DNA of 8,565 bases from Fibrobacteraceae bacterium (GTDB lineage Bacteria > Fibrobacterota > Fibrobacteria > Fibrobacterales > Fibrobacteraceae). This document shows positions 1 through 7,849 of this stretch, piece after piece. The position numbers and the translations under genes are program-made. The first letter of the stretch is position 1, and each line of letters begins with the position of its first letter. The notes beneath the pieces are model-generated. The model was not told the DNA's origin and made no database searches. It saw only the letters and a program-made list of their open reading frames with translations. The stretch lies in contig JALNVO010000119.1 of the NCBI GenBank assembly GCA_023231365.1, positions 1 through 8,565 of the forward strand, written 5' to 3'.

Positions 1-225
1 ACCGGATTCTCGTTGTTGCGGTGTCACGCTGTTCCATCCTCACCCCTTCGGGGCCGGCCCGGAGTCCGGCTCTTCGAACCCTGACGTTCCCTGAAGGGAA
101 CCGGATTCTCGTTGTTGCGGTGTCACGCTGTTCCATCCTCACCCCTTCGGGGCCGGCCCGGAGTCCGGCTCTTCGAACCCTGACGTTCCCTTTCTCGCCA
201 TAAAAATTGAGCTTTTAGAGGTGCC
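1..225 (-). repeat. Left arm: tandem 99-bp structured repeat with unique inner end
   Basis: The 91 bp from position 1 recur from position 100 with a period of 99 bp; the second copy stops at 190, where it joins a short inner end (191-225) that finishes at GAGGTGCCC. The unit is GC-rich (63 of 99 bases), unlike the AT-richer operon. It folds into three small hairpins: GTTCCC-TGAA-GGGAAC (86-101), GCCGG/CCGGC (53-57 with 66-70; again 152-156 with 165-169), and a CCC stem closed by TTCG (44-53). A TTCGAA palindrome lies at 73-78 and 172-177. The same element occurs inverted at 8415-8565. The array runs off the left window edge, so its length and copy number are unknown. The 99-bp period keeps a plus-strand reading frame open, but the other arm has a one-base indel, so I read it as non-coding. 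The function is not recognised; a dispersed, structured intergenic repeat is most likely. Confidence 0.9.
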
Positions 226-230
226 CTCTA
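216..230 (-). terminator. Hairpin overlapping the stop codon of the last operon gene
   Basis: On the minus strand the stop codon TAG starts a perfect hairpin, TAGAGG-GCA-CCTCTA. A T-run (ATTTTTA) follows about nine bases after the stem, and the GC-rich hairpins of the repeat array come next. The T-run is not immediately adjacent, so this is a poor intrinsic terminator by itself. On the plus strand the same stem is followed directly by TTTATT and would serve transcription entering from the left. The right repeat arm lacks one side of this stem, so the hairpin is formed from the repeat end plus the gene's own 3' end. Confidence 0.35.
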
Positions 231-1109
231 TTTATTATCCACCTTCTTTGATCCGCGAATCCGACGTTTACGTCCACGGCGAATGGGCGGAGGATAAGGA
301 TCACTCAAAGGAAAAAGCTGCGCCCCAAATTGAAACACCCTGTTGGGATTTTTGCATTCTCCAGCTTTCGTCAGAAGTTCCCGACGGAACCGACGCACCA
401 TTTCAACCATTTCTTCGTAGCATCCTTCGTCACAAGAAAAAACGAGGGTCGAGAGATTGCGCTCCGTATTCGGAAAGCGATCCATCGCCGACAACGCCAC
501 TTTCAAATTCTGTTGAACGTATGCATTGACTGCGGTATTATAGCTTTCCGAACCGCTCGTAACGAATCCGCAAGTTTGTTCATAATAACCATGCTCTTTT
601 TTTCGGATCATTTCCAAGCGTTCCAAAAGGGCTATGGATGCTTTTACTTGAGATGCGGAGATCGGTGGACGAACCATAAGGCCCAATTCATAGTCATCGC
701 CTACATAGGGATAAATTGTCAGAAGTTCACGAATAACGGAGTGATACCATTCATCAAAATATTCAAACTGGTCTTTGGCCAAAGGCTCTACTCTACATTC
801 TTTAGCCGCCATCAACCGCTCTAAAAACTTCCGCTGCTCTGTGTAATTTTTCGCCTGATTAAAGGCGACCATATCCATAAAATAAGACTTTTCCTTGGGC
901 TCCTTACAAAAAATATCTGCAAAAACAGATACAAAGCGACCTGTCAAATTCCGCTTACCCTGCAAAATTTTATTAAATAAAGTTGCATCGAACCTGCCGA
1001 TTTCAGCAATATACCGATGGCTGAATCGCCAATTATTGGCATGCTCCGTTTTATACGCGTCCTTTAAGAACTCACGGAAATTGAGATATTCAAATATATT
1101 GATCGGCAT
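228..1109 (-). CDS. TIGR02147 family (DUF4423) putative transcriptional regulator
   Basis: This is a 293-residue cytoplasmic protein without signal peptide or membrane segment. The N-terminus NIFEYLNFREFLKDAY (4-19) is the family's usual opening. It is followed by a helix-turn-helix-like region at about 28-66 (FSHRYIAEIGRFDATLFNKI, then GKRNL). The DUF4423-type helical domain covers about 115-268, with WYHSVIREL, VTSGSES, FRREL and the typical ending FGAQLFPLS. An unusual basic, proline-containing tail follows (about 270-293, RRGRKRR) and ends against the repeat array. I chose ATG at 1109 because it gives the family-typical N-terminus; TTG at 1118 and GTG at 1115 lie upstream in frame. The ribosome site is weak (GGTGG, only 2 nt from the ATG). 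The gene lies 20 nt after the second esterase gene and is probably cotranscribed with the pectin genes. The family is expanded in Fibrobacter; a role in regulating this operon is inference. Confidence 0.88.
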   Translation of the reverse strand: MPINIFEYLNFREFLKDAYKTEHANNWRFSHRYIAEIGRFDATLFNKILQGKRNLTGRFVSVFADIFCKEPKEKSYFMDMVAFNQAKNYTEQRKFLERLMAAKECRVEPLAKDQFEYFDEWYHSVIRELLTIYPYVGDDYELGLMVRPPISASQVKASIALLERLEMIRKKEHGYYEQTCGFVTSGSESYNTAVNAYVQQNLKVALSAMDRFPNTERNLSTLVFSCDEGCYEEMVEMVRRFRRELLTKAGECKNPNRVFQFGAQLFPLSDPYPPPIRRGRKRRIRGSKKVDNK

Positions 1110-1129
1110 GTCCACCAAAAATAGAACAA

Positions 1130-2926
1130 TTATCTTTGAATATTCCAGCTCTTATAAAGCACTATCTTCCCATTGAAAAGAAGCTCTGCAAAATAAGAAC
1201 CCGCTTGGAGAGCCTTTGCACGAAAATTCAAAATAGAGGATCCCGCAGCAATAGGGTGTGTTTCCATAAAGACTTGATGTCCTAATGCATCAAAGACGCG
1301 GAACGTGCAAAGTCCTGCCTGAGGTACATTAACAAGGCTCTGGGAAAGATTCAATGCAAAGCCCTCAACCGGGGGCTTCTGAAGCAATTCTGTTTCTTTC
1401 AAAGCCCTGGAAACACCTGCCACGCTGAAGGCCACAAAATCAATGTTCGGGCCTCCGTCGGAAGAAGTGGACTGAATGACAAACGAAAACGGAACTGCAT
1501 CTAGCCAAACACCCGTTGCATAAGCCGTATCCCATGCATCCCACGATCCCGTAGAAGGAAATTCAAACGTATAGGAAAATCCATCTGAAGAGATAGTCAT
1601 CGGGCGTGAAACAGCATCACCATTGGAATAGCGGATAGCAATAGAAGCATCCGACGCGGATTGAGTAGATACAAACGAATAATAAGCTGCGCTACCCATT
1701 TCATTCGCAATATTGTAGAATCCAGCACCCGTATAACCGGTGTGATTCGTTTCGGTCCAACCCTTTCCAGAGTCCGGATTTGCCATATCTATTATAGAAG
1801 CAAAACCCGTCCAAGAAGCCGCTTTTGCACTAGAAGACTCAATTGCAGAAGAAGAACTTCCCGCTACAGAAGAGGAGGATTGAGCCCAGACGATAGATGC
1901 TATGGGAACGCTCGTTCCCGAAGTCGTCACACAAGCAGATCCGTTCGCAAAAATAGCAGTATAAGTCGTAGCAGCATCCGGCATTTTGGAACCATAGTAG
2001 ATCTGCGCTTCCGAAACTTCATTGCAATTCCCGTCCACCCAGAACTTAAAAGTCTCACCAGAACCTGGAATCACACGGACTGTTACCGGTACCCCTTCCG
2101 GAAGATCTTCGGACTTTGTAATTAATCCCGTCGTCGAGATATTCGCACTCACAGTAAGAGTATGCATCGTCTTTAAGGCAGAGGTCAAAGCTGTAAGAGC
2201 TGACTTTCCATCCATTTCTTCCTTCAACATTTTTACGTGACCGACAGAGCCTGCTTCCTGAAAATGCGTCGTCGCATCATTCGTCGTATCTGCCGTATAA
2301 TTAGGATATTCCCCCGCTAAGAAAAACTTGAACAAGAACCGGGTAATATAAGCCTGCCCATAGCTAGAATACTGATTCCAGCTTTTCATGTTCAAATCAA
2401 GGAAAGGAATTCCATCCTTATCCGCCAAAGTTTTCATCACCCCGCGGTAATCCTGTTCCGTAAAAACATTGCGAAGAGTCGCCCCTTTCCACGCATTCAT
2501 CACCATCGGAGAAACAAGAACCGGAGTCGCCCCCCAGCTTTTTGCGGAGTCGATATAAATCTGCAAATAATAAGCAAACGAATCTACAGGAACCTGCCGG
2601 GCATTAGTGCCAAAATAACGATCATTATGCCCGAATTGAATGACTATGAAATCGCCAGCTTTAACACTCGACTTCAAACTCGCCAAGCGACCGTCAGTAT
2701 AAAAAGTCTTGGAGCTCCTACCGCCGATAGCAACATTGTTGACTTTTACTTTAGATGTATCAAAAAATACAGCCAGTTCCTGTCCCCATCCCGTCTGAGG
2801 ATATGCTGAAGACGCATACGTGCATAGAGTAGAATCCCCGATGACGTGAATAGTGACGGCCGTTGTATCGCTTGATGATGTCGCGGCAAACACAGCTAAA
2901 GAGAGCATCGCAAAAAAAAATTTCAT
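1130..2926 (-). CDS. Secreted CE12-like rhamnogalacturonan acetylesterase, CBM35-like module, with altered catalytic Asp
   Basis: This is a 598-residue modular protein. A short signal peptide (about 1-19) precedes an SGNH hydrolase domain (about 24-250) with GDST (nucleophile Ser32), IGGR (Gly68-69) and FGHND (98-102), as in CE12 rhamnogalacturonan acetylesterases. The catalytic His is His221 in DATTHFQEAG. The usual Asp three residues before His is Ala218 here, with Asp217 one position further away. A Flg_new/InlB-like beta domain (about 254-331, FKFWVDG) follows. After it come a serine-rich linker (350-366), a CBM35-like module (about 374-504; ETNHTGYTG, FPSTGSWDAWDT, SDGGPNIDF) and a beta tail (about 520-598; FRVFDALGHQVF) resembling type IX sorting domains. 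The expected reaction is removal of acetyl groups from galacturonate in RG-I outside the cell. The start ATG has GGGGTGA upstream and lies 18 nt after the preceding gene. Activity is uncertain because of the Asp shift; it could be a divergent or weakened esterase. Confidence 0.9.
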   Translation of the reverse strand: MKFFFAMLSLAVFAATSSSDTTAVTIHVIGDSTLCTYASSAYPQTGWGQELAVFFDTSKVKVNNVAIGGRSSKTFYTDGRLASLKSSVKAGDFIVIQFGHNDRYFGTNARQVPVDSFAYYLQIYIDSAKSWGATPVLVSPMVMNAWKGATLRNVFTEQDYRGVMKTLADKDGIPFLDLNMKSWNQYSSYGQAYITRFLFKFFLAGEYPNYTADTTNDATTHFQEAGSVGHVKMLKEEMDGKSALTALTSALKTMHTLTVSANISTTGLITKSEDLPEGVPVTVRVIPGSGETFKFWVDGNCNEVSEAQIYYGSKMPDAATTYTAIFANGSACVTTSGTSVPIASIVWAQSSSSVAGSSSSAIESSSAKAASWTGFASIIDMANPDSGKGWTETNHTGYTGAGFYNIANEMGSAAYYSFVSTQSASDASIAIRYSNGDAVSRPMTISSDGFSYTFEFPSTGSWDAWDTAYATGVWLDAVPFSFVIQSTSSDGGPNIDFVAFSVAGVSRALKETELLQKPPVEGFALNLSQSLVNVPQAGLCTFRVFDALGHQVFMETHPIAAGSSILNFRAKALQAGSYFAELLFNGKIVLYKSWNIQR

Positions 2927-2944
2927 CCAATCACCCCGTAAAAA

Positions 2945-4792
2945 TTACCCAATAGAAATTTTGAACGAATACGCTTTAACAACGCCATTGACATTGACGA
3001 CAACTTCATAGACGCCGCTCTTTAATGGAGAAGGCATATTCCATGCATTTCCCCCATTAGAAAGCATCATCCGGCCCTTATAGGCACAAGTACCATCCAA
3101 GCGGAAAATGCGGATATCCGCAATGCCTGCTACAGGAGAGTATAGGACGCCATTTGAAAAACGCAATGTACTTTCACTAAAAGAGGTTCCCGGAATAAGC
3201 GTCTCGGGAGCTTCTCCCTTCTTGTACACTGTCGCAATATTAAATCCAAAAGCACTAATATTCGGGCCACCATCAGAAGTCATTGATATAAACTTGAGAG
3301 ATCCGTCACCATAGAAGAGATCCACATCGAAAAAAGCAGTATCCCATACATCCCAAGAAGCCGTCGGTGGAAAATCCATATAATAATCATGATCCCCGAT
3401 ATAGGCATTCGTCGTCCTATTCGCAGTCCCTCCATTGGAATAAATCACACCCAATGTGGCATAACCCGCAGATGTAGATGTCAAATAGTATTCGGCAAAA
3501 GTATTCATATCGTTATTGAAATTCCAATAGCCTTTTCCCCAATAACCCGTATGTGCCGTTTCGGAATAGCCCGCATTTGCAGAATCCGGGTAGGTTGCAT
3601 CAAAAATCGACTTAAACACCATCGGCTCATGTTCCGAAGAAGAAGATTCCGCTTTAGAAGAGGACGAAAGCGCAATTAGCGCGGCACTCGAACTTGAATT
3701 AACCGTAAGACCGGAAAAATCGACAGCCGCACCTGTACCCGTGTATTTTTCAGCGGACCCGTTCGCATAAACGGCAGTATACTGCATCGATGCTTTCCCC
3801 ATTACAAACGTCTTGATATAATTAGCGGAAACTGTCGTCTCCGAATTGGCGCTTACTAGATTTCCACTCCCATCATACCAGCCCTTGAACAAAGCGCCGC
3901 TTGTCTTTGCAATTGTCTTGAGTGTTACAGTCATCCCTTCTGGATAATAAGAACTTATAGTAGTCATGGAATCGGCACCTTCTGGAGAGACCTTCACATC
4001 CACCTGATACATCGGCTTTAAATAATCGGCCAAGAGGCGAAGAGAATCCACGGCATGTTCACGGATTTGTTCTGTAACCATCCGGCCCATCGCGTTCGCA
4101 CCCATCTGCTGCATGTGCTGATTATCGGTTCCAGCAGAGGTCCAGCCGGAATATTCCCCTGCGGCAAAATACATCTGGAAAAATTCGTGATCATAAGCTT
4201 CACCTACATCCAGCAGGAGATTGCGGGAAAGCGTGTCCAAGTCAATGAGAGGAGCCCCAGTCGTTACAGACAAATTACGAGTATAAATCGGATAAGCATG
4301 ATAGGACTCATAAACGGAATCAGCACTTGTATAATTTCCCCGGCGGATCGGAGTTAAAAGAATGGGATAAGCACCACGGGCACGGGCCTCATTCACCATA
4401 GCAGTCATATAATAATTGAAAGAATCCTCACCGACTTTATAGCCATTGTCATTTGCGCCGAACATAATGAAAACATAATCACCTTTTTGCAACATCTCGC
4501 GAATTCCAGAAGTGGAGACGCCTGTCTGCTTATTGACAAAATTCGAACTCCAACAACCTTTATAATAAGTGAGCGAAGTCGTTCCTCCGCAACCGCCGTT
4601 ATACACAGACACATAACCGGCATCAAAAAAATACCCAAAATCCTGACCCATTCCGTGCTTGGGATAATAACCCGTCCCCCAATCCTGCATCGTAGAATCA
4701 CCACACATATAGATTGTGATCTTCGCCCATACGCACGGAGCAATGAAAAGAAAAATTGCGGCAAGAGCAACCAGCTTGTGAAAGTATTTCAT
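2945..4792 (-). CDS. Secreted CE12-like rhamnogalacturonan acetylesterase with CBM35-like module
   Basis: This 615-residue protein has the same architecture as the gene downstream. The signal peptide MKYFHKLVALAAIFLFIAPC ends near VWA at 21-23. The SGNH hydrolase domain covers about 24-260: GDST (Ser33), GGCGG (66-70), FGANDN (111-116) and the Asp-His pair in TDNQHM (Asp223, His226). All catalytic and oxyanion positions are present, but the block III His of the usual FGHND is Ala113. Next come a Flg_new/InlB-like beta domain (about 263-345, FKGWYDG), a polyserine linker (366-386), a CBM35-like module (about 392-521; ETAHTGYWGKGYWNF, SDGGPNI) and a C-terminal beta tail (about 545-615). The likely role is deacetylation of RG-I galacturonate before PL11 cleavage. 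ATG 4792 is preferred over an in-frame GTG at 4816, because AAGGAG lies 4 nt upstream of the ATG and the signal peptide then starts correctly. It lies 51 nt after the lyase stop. The substrate is assigned from family and context. Confidence 0.92.
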   Translation of the reverse strand: MKYFHKLVALAAIFLFIAPCVWAKITIYMCGDSTMQDWGTGYYPKHGMGQDFGYFFDAGYVSVYNGGCGGTTSLTYYKGCWSSNFVNKQTGVSTSGIREMLQKGDYVFIMFGANDNGYKVGEDSFNYYMTAMVNEARARGAYPILLTPIRRGNYTSADSVYESYHAYPIYTRNLSVTTGAPLIDLDTLSRNLLLDVGEAYDHEFFQMYFAAGEYSGWTSAGTDNQHMQQMGANAMGRMVTEQIREHAVDSLRLLADYLKPMYQVDVKVSPEGADSMTTISSYYPEGMTVTLKTIAKTSGALFKGWYDGSGNLVSANSETTVSANYIKTFVMGKASMQYTAVYANGSAEKYTGTGAAVDFSGLTVNSSSSAALIALSSSSKAESSSSEHEPMVFKSIFDATYPDSANAGYSETAHTGYWGKGYWNFNNDMNTFAEYYLTSTSAGYATLGVIYSNGGTANRTTNAYIGDHDYYMDFPPTASWDVWDTAFFDVDLFYGDGSLKFISMTSDGGPNISAFGFNIATVYKKGEAPETLIPGTSFSESTLRFSNGVLYSPVAGIADIRIFRLDGTCAYKGRMMLSNGGNAWNMPSPLKSGVYEVVVNVNGVVKAYSFKISIG

Positions 4793-4796
4793 AAAT

Positions 4797-4802
4797 CTCC
4801 TT
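4797..4802 (-). promoter_or_regulatory. Ribosome binding site of the first acetylesterase gene
   Basis: AAGGAG on the minus strand ends 4 nt before ATG 4792. It lies inside the longer alternative frame that starts at GTG 4816, which has no spaced ribosome site of its own, so it decides the start. It is the clearest Shine-Dalgarno sequence among the four operon genes. Confidence 0.75.
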
Positions 4803-4804
4803 TT

Positions 4805-4831
4805 AAAAAAGCCCACCCTTCAAGCGATGGG
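4805..4831 (-). terminator. Hairpin plus T-run between the lyase and first esterase genes (possible attenuator)
   Basis: On the minus strand CCCAT and GTGGG (4827-4831 with 4812-4816, including one T-G pair) enclose a 10-nt loop, and CTTTTTT follows directly. This has the form of a weak intrinsic terminator or an RNA processing or stability element. It would let the upstream lyase message exceed the message for the downstream genes. The stem is only five pairs, so strong termination is not expected. Confidence 0.35.
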
Positions 4832-4843
4832 TACAAATCCAGA

Positions 4844-7711
4844 TTACTTGCTTATCGCCACACGGGAAGATGCGACTAGCTTAGAACCGAGCTTTATCTG
4901 CACTAAATAAAGCCCATTAGAAAGAGAAGCAGAAGAAAACACCTTTTGTGTTTTCCCAGCCTCCACATCTGCAGTAAGGAAAGAAACCATGCGGCCTCTC
5001 AAATCAAAAACTTTTACATACGCAATTCCAGAGAGATTTGAGATAAAATTTCCGGTTTGTACATTGAAATTTGCTGAAATTGGTTTTGCCACCTTAGAAA
5101 GAGCCGAGCCTTGATCAGTCCTCAAAATACCGTCCACGTTAAAACCGAGAATATCGATATTCGGGCCGCCATTTGACGTCGTCGAATAAAACGAAATCGT
5201 ATTTTTCCCTGCAAGAAGCGCGATCTCCGCAGTACTAAACGCCCATGTAGTCCAAGCACCAGTAGAGGGGAACTCCATACTAGATTGTATAGTATTCCCA
5301 TTTACGACAAGCATCATATTCCGAGAATCCGTGGAACCATTAGCAAAACGCACATAAAGTACCGCAGCAGTTGTGTTCTTCGAATAGAAATCCCACGTAG
5401 CATAACTCGTCGCAGTATTTGAAAAATTATAATACCCGCTGTCAATCCATCCGGTATTAGTTTCTTCATACCCGCCATCTCCCGCATCGGGAACAGCGGC
5501 ATTGAAATAGGAAACCATCGTATCGCTCGGGACAGTTTCACCTTCGGCAAGGACTGAAATTAATCCAGAAAGAGTCACTCCAGTAGCGCCCTCCCCAAAA
5601 CCAACCGTTGTTGCCGTAAAGGCAAAGGTCCCAGACTCTGTAGGCGTACCGGAAATAGAAATGACTCCATTGACCGTAGCAGTATCAAGGCCCTTAGGAA
5701 GGCCTTCAATCGTTACTCCAGAGCAGTTTGTAAAAGTATACAAAAACGCGGCTATCGAATTTCCGAGCGTTATTGACTGGCGAGCAGTTCCCGTCAGCGC
5801 AAGCGTTGGGTTTTTAACACCAACTAAAGTAATTGAAGGCTTGACAAGTCCATTATCCGCACGGTCTGGAAGATAATAACTCAAATGTGGCGGCTGATTA
5901 TAGGCGACATTTTGCCAAGCAATACTTTCGCGATATTGGCGGTCATGCATCAAAGCATATACGCGATGAGGAGTCGTCACGGGGGTTTCAATAATATTGA
6001 TTGTCCCCGCATTAGCAGAGCTTCTCATGATAATTTCTTCGCGATAGTCACCTAAAATATCCGCGATCAAGCAAGGATTGGACTTCGTAGAATTATTCGT
6101 AGTTGAATTGTTCACCCCATAAAGATTCAAAATCCGCGAGACTCCGTTGTCATTCCATTTTTCCAATTTTCCACCCGTCCCCGTTGCAGCACCCTTATCC
6201 GAACTCGTTCCATCAAAAAGCTCATCATACAGATCTCCATCCCAATACACACGGAAATTAATGGACGGAACCGTCGTAGAAATGGACTTTCCGGTAACTG
6301 CATTATAAACATTCGCATCCGCAGCGCTCCACATCTCAAATCCGCGATAATTGGAATCAATATCCGCAGCAAGCCCGCGACCGTTATCAGATCCCGTTTG
6401 AGCAACAGTCAAAAGTTCCGTTCCATCGCCAGCGCGCATTTCGGCGCTATAAGTGGCACTCGTTTCTTCATGCACATCCCAAGTTTCAAGGCCATTGCGA
6501 TCCGGGTTCATATCGGACACATGCAAAGCATCTCCATGACCAAGGCCCGTGCGATAGCGAAGAGTTCCATCATGATTCAAAGCCGATGCTCCATATACAA
6601 TTTCATCATAGCCATCGCCATCCAAATCAGCAACGCTCAAATTATGATTTCCCTCTCCATAAAGTCCCGCTTCTTTCGGGCTAGAATATGTCCATTGTTT
6701 TGTCAGAGCCGATCCATCAAAAGTATATGCTGCAAGATAGGCATACGTATAATAACCACGACACATAATCACGCTCGGATGAATGCCGTCTAAATAAGCA
6801 ATAGCGGCAAGCATACGCTCACTTCTATTCGCATAATTATCGCCCCAACCGGAAGAAGTCATCGCCTGCACGCTACGGGATGGCCAATAATCAATCGTCG
6901 TAATAGCCGCGCCCGTCTTTCCATTAAAAACCGTCAGATATTCATTTCCGCTCATAATCAAGCCACCGGTCGTACGATAATCCGCAGAAGAATTGCCAAT
7001 AACTTTTCCCACGCCATCAACAGTGCCGTCTGAAGTCTTCATTACAACTTCTGCGATGCCGTCACCGTCCAAATCATAGACCATAAATTGCGTATAATGC
7101 GCACCTGCGCGAATGTTATGCCCTAGGTCAATTCTCCAAAGTTTTGTCCCATCTATTTTGTAAGCATCGATATAAACATTTCCTGTATAACCTCTCGAAG
7201 AATTATCCTTAGAGTTACTCGGATCCCATTTAACCACGAGTTCATATTCTCTATCACCATCCAAATCACCAACGCTCATATCGTTCGGATAATAAGTACA
7301 TGTAGAAGCGTCGGGCATCGTCAAATCAGCCGGGACATCCAAAGTAATCGTTTTATAAGAAGCGTTTCCATAAGTATTCGTGTACAAATTATTGAACACC
7401 GTAACTTGTGAAGAGATCTTTCCGCTGGCATCCTTAAGCGTATAATCGCTGGACACAGAGCCTTTTGAATCAAGATATGTCGTGGGATCGCTCGCATCAA
7501 TTGATGCAATCTGCACTCCATCCCTGTACAAAGTGAATGTAGCCTCCGGGTCGTCAGTTCCTAAAAGCCGCCAACTGACAAGCATTCCCGAACTAGTATA
7601 TGCAGCTATAAGGCCCCGCCCAAGATTTTCCATCAAGGAAGAACTCGCAAGACTCGGAACTGCAAGAAAAACGCCTAGGAAGAAGGCAATAAAAATTTTG
7701 TGCATATTCAT
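4844..7711 (-). CDS. Secreted rhamnogalacturonan lyase, polysaccharide lyase family 11, with CBM35-like module
   Basis: This 955-residue protein is first in the operon. The PL11 family cuts the rhamnose-galacturonate backbone of RG-I by beta-elimination. The signal peptide MNMHKIFIAFFLGVFLAVPS ends near Ala22. The PL11 beta-propeller (about 26-620) opens with ENLGRGLIAAY and LVSWRLLG. It carries several Asp-rich calcium-type loops (VGDLDGDREYEL 147-158, VYDLDGDGIAEV 211-222, VADLDGDGYDEI 360-371). The family signature GLGHGDALHVSDMNPDRNGL is at 389-408, and PHRVYALMHDRQYR is at 581-594. Then come a He_PIG/Ig-like domain (about 625-720; ISISGTPTESGTF), a CBM35-like module (about 730-861; NGGPNIDILGF) and a type IX-like C-terminal tail (about 885-955; VKVFDLRGRMV). 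Unlike the esterases it has no polyserine linker. The frame stays open upstream to ATG 7846, but ATG 7711 gives a normal signal peptide and follows GGATGGG. Endo or exo mode cannot be told from the sequence. Confidence 0.95.
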   Translation of the reverse strand: MNMHKIFIAFFLGVFLAVPSLASSSLMENLGRGLIAAYTSSGMLVSWRLLGTDDPEATFTLYRDGVQIASIDASDPTTYLDSKGSVSSDYTLKDASGKISSQVTVFNNLYTNTYGNASYKTITLDVPADLTMPDASTCTYYPNDMSVGDLDGDREYELVVKWDPSNSKDNSSRGYTGNVYIDAYKIDGTKLWRIDLGHNIRAGAHYTQFMVYDLDGDGIAEVVMKTSDGTVDGVGKVIGNSSADYRTTGGLIMSGNEYLTVFNGKTGAAITTIDYWPSRSVQAMTSSGWGDNYANRSERMLAAIAYLDGIHPSVIMCRGYYTYAYLAAYTFDGSALTKQWTYSSPKEAGLYGEGNHNLSVADLDGDGYDEIVYGASALNHDGTLRYRTGLGHGDALHVSDMNPDRNGLETWDVHEETSATYSAEMRAGDGTELLTVAQTGSDNGRGLAADIDSNYRGFEMWSAADANVYNAVTGKSISTTVPSINFRVYWDGDLYDELFDGTSSDKGAATGTGGKLEKWNDNGVSRILNLYGVNNSTTNNSTKSNPCLIADILGDYREEIIMRSSANAGTINIIETPVTTPHRVYALMHDRQYRESIAWQNVAYNQPPHLSYYLPDRADNGLVKPSITLVGVKNPTLALTGTARQSITLGNSIAAFLYTFTNCSGVTIEGLPKGLDTATVNGVISISGTPTESGTFAFTATTVGFGEGATGVTLSGLISVLAEGETVPSDTMVSYFNAAVPDAGDGGYEETNTGWIDSGYYNFSNTATSYATWDFYSKNTTAAVLYVRFANGSTDSRNMMLVVNGNTIQSSMEFPSTGAWTTWAFSTAEIALLAGKNTISFYSTTSNGGPNIDILGFNVDGILRTDQGSALSKVAKPISANFNVQTGNFISNLSGIAYVKVFDLRGRMVSFLTADVEAGKTQKVFSSASLSNGLYLVQIKLGSKLVASSRVAISK

Positions 7712-7849
7712 AAACAACCCATCCAAAATTAAAGTAGACTTTAGGACACCTTTAAATTTTTTTGCAACCAAAAACCTTACACCAAGCACAGATCGAATCG
7801 CCGCAGTGAATGCAGAAGGCAATAATAACACCAGTTTGGATGTCATACA

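Noticed and set aside
1..190. Possible CRISPR array or coding 33-residue repeat
   Set aside because: The unit is a continuous 99-bp tandem repeat with no repeat-spacer alternation and no cas genes. The 100-bp period of the other arm breaks the reading frame.
330..824. Plus-strand frame of 164 codons
   Set aside because: It lies opposite the well-supported TIGR02147 gene and has no recognisable domain.
2945..4792. Lipoprotein reading of the first acetylesterase (Cys20 in the signal region)
   Set aside because: The residues before Cys are IAP, which do not fit a lipobox; a signal peptidase I site near VWA fits better.
4793..4816. GTG start at 4816 for the first acetylesterase
   Set aside because: AAGGAG lies inside that extension, just before ATG 4792, and no spaced ribosome site precedes the GTG.
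7712..7846. Lyase start at ATG 7846 giving a 1000-residue protein
   Set aside because: It would place 45 residues before a normal signal peptide. ATG 7711 gives a standard secretion signal and follows GGATGGG.
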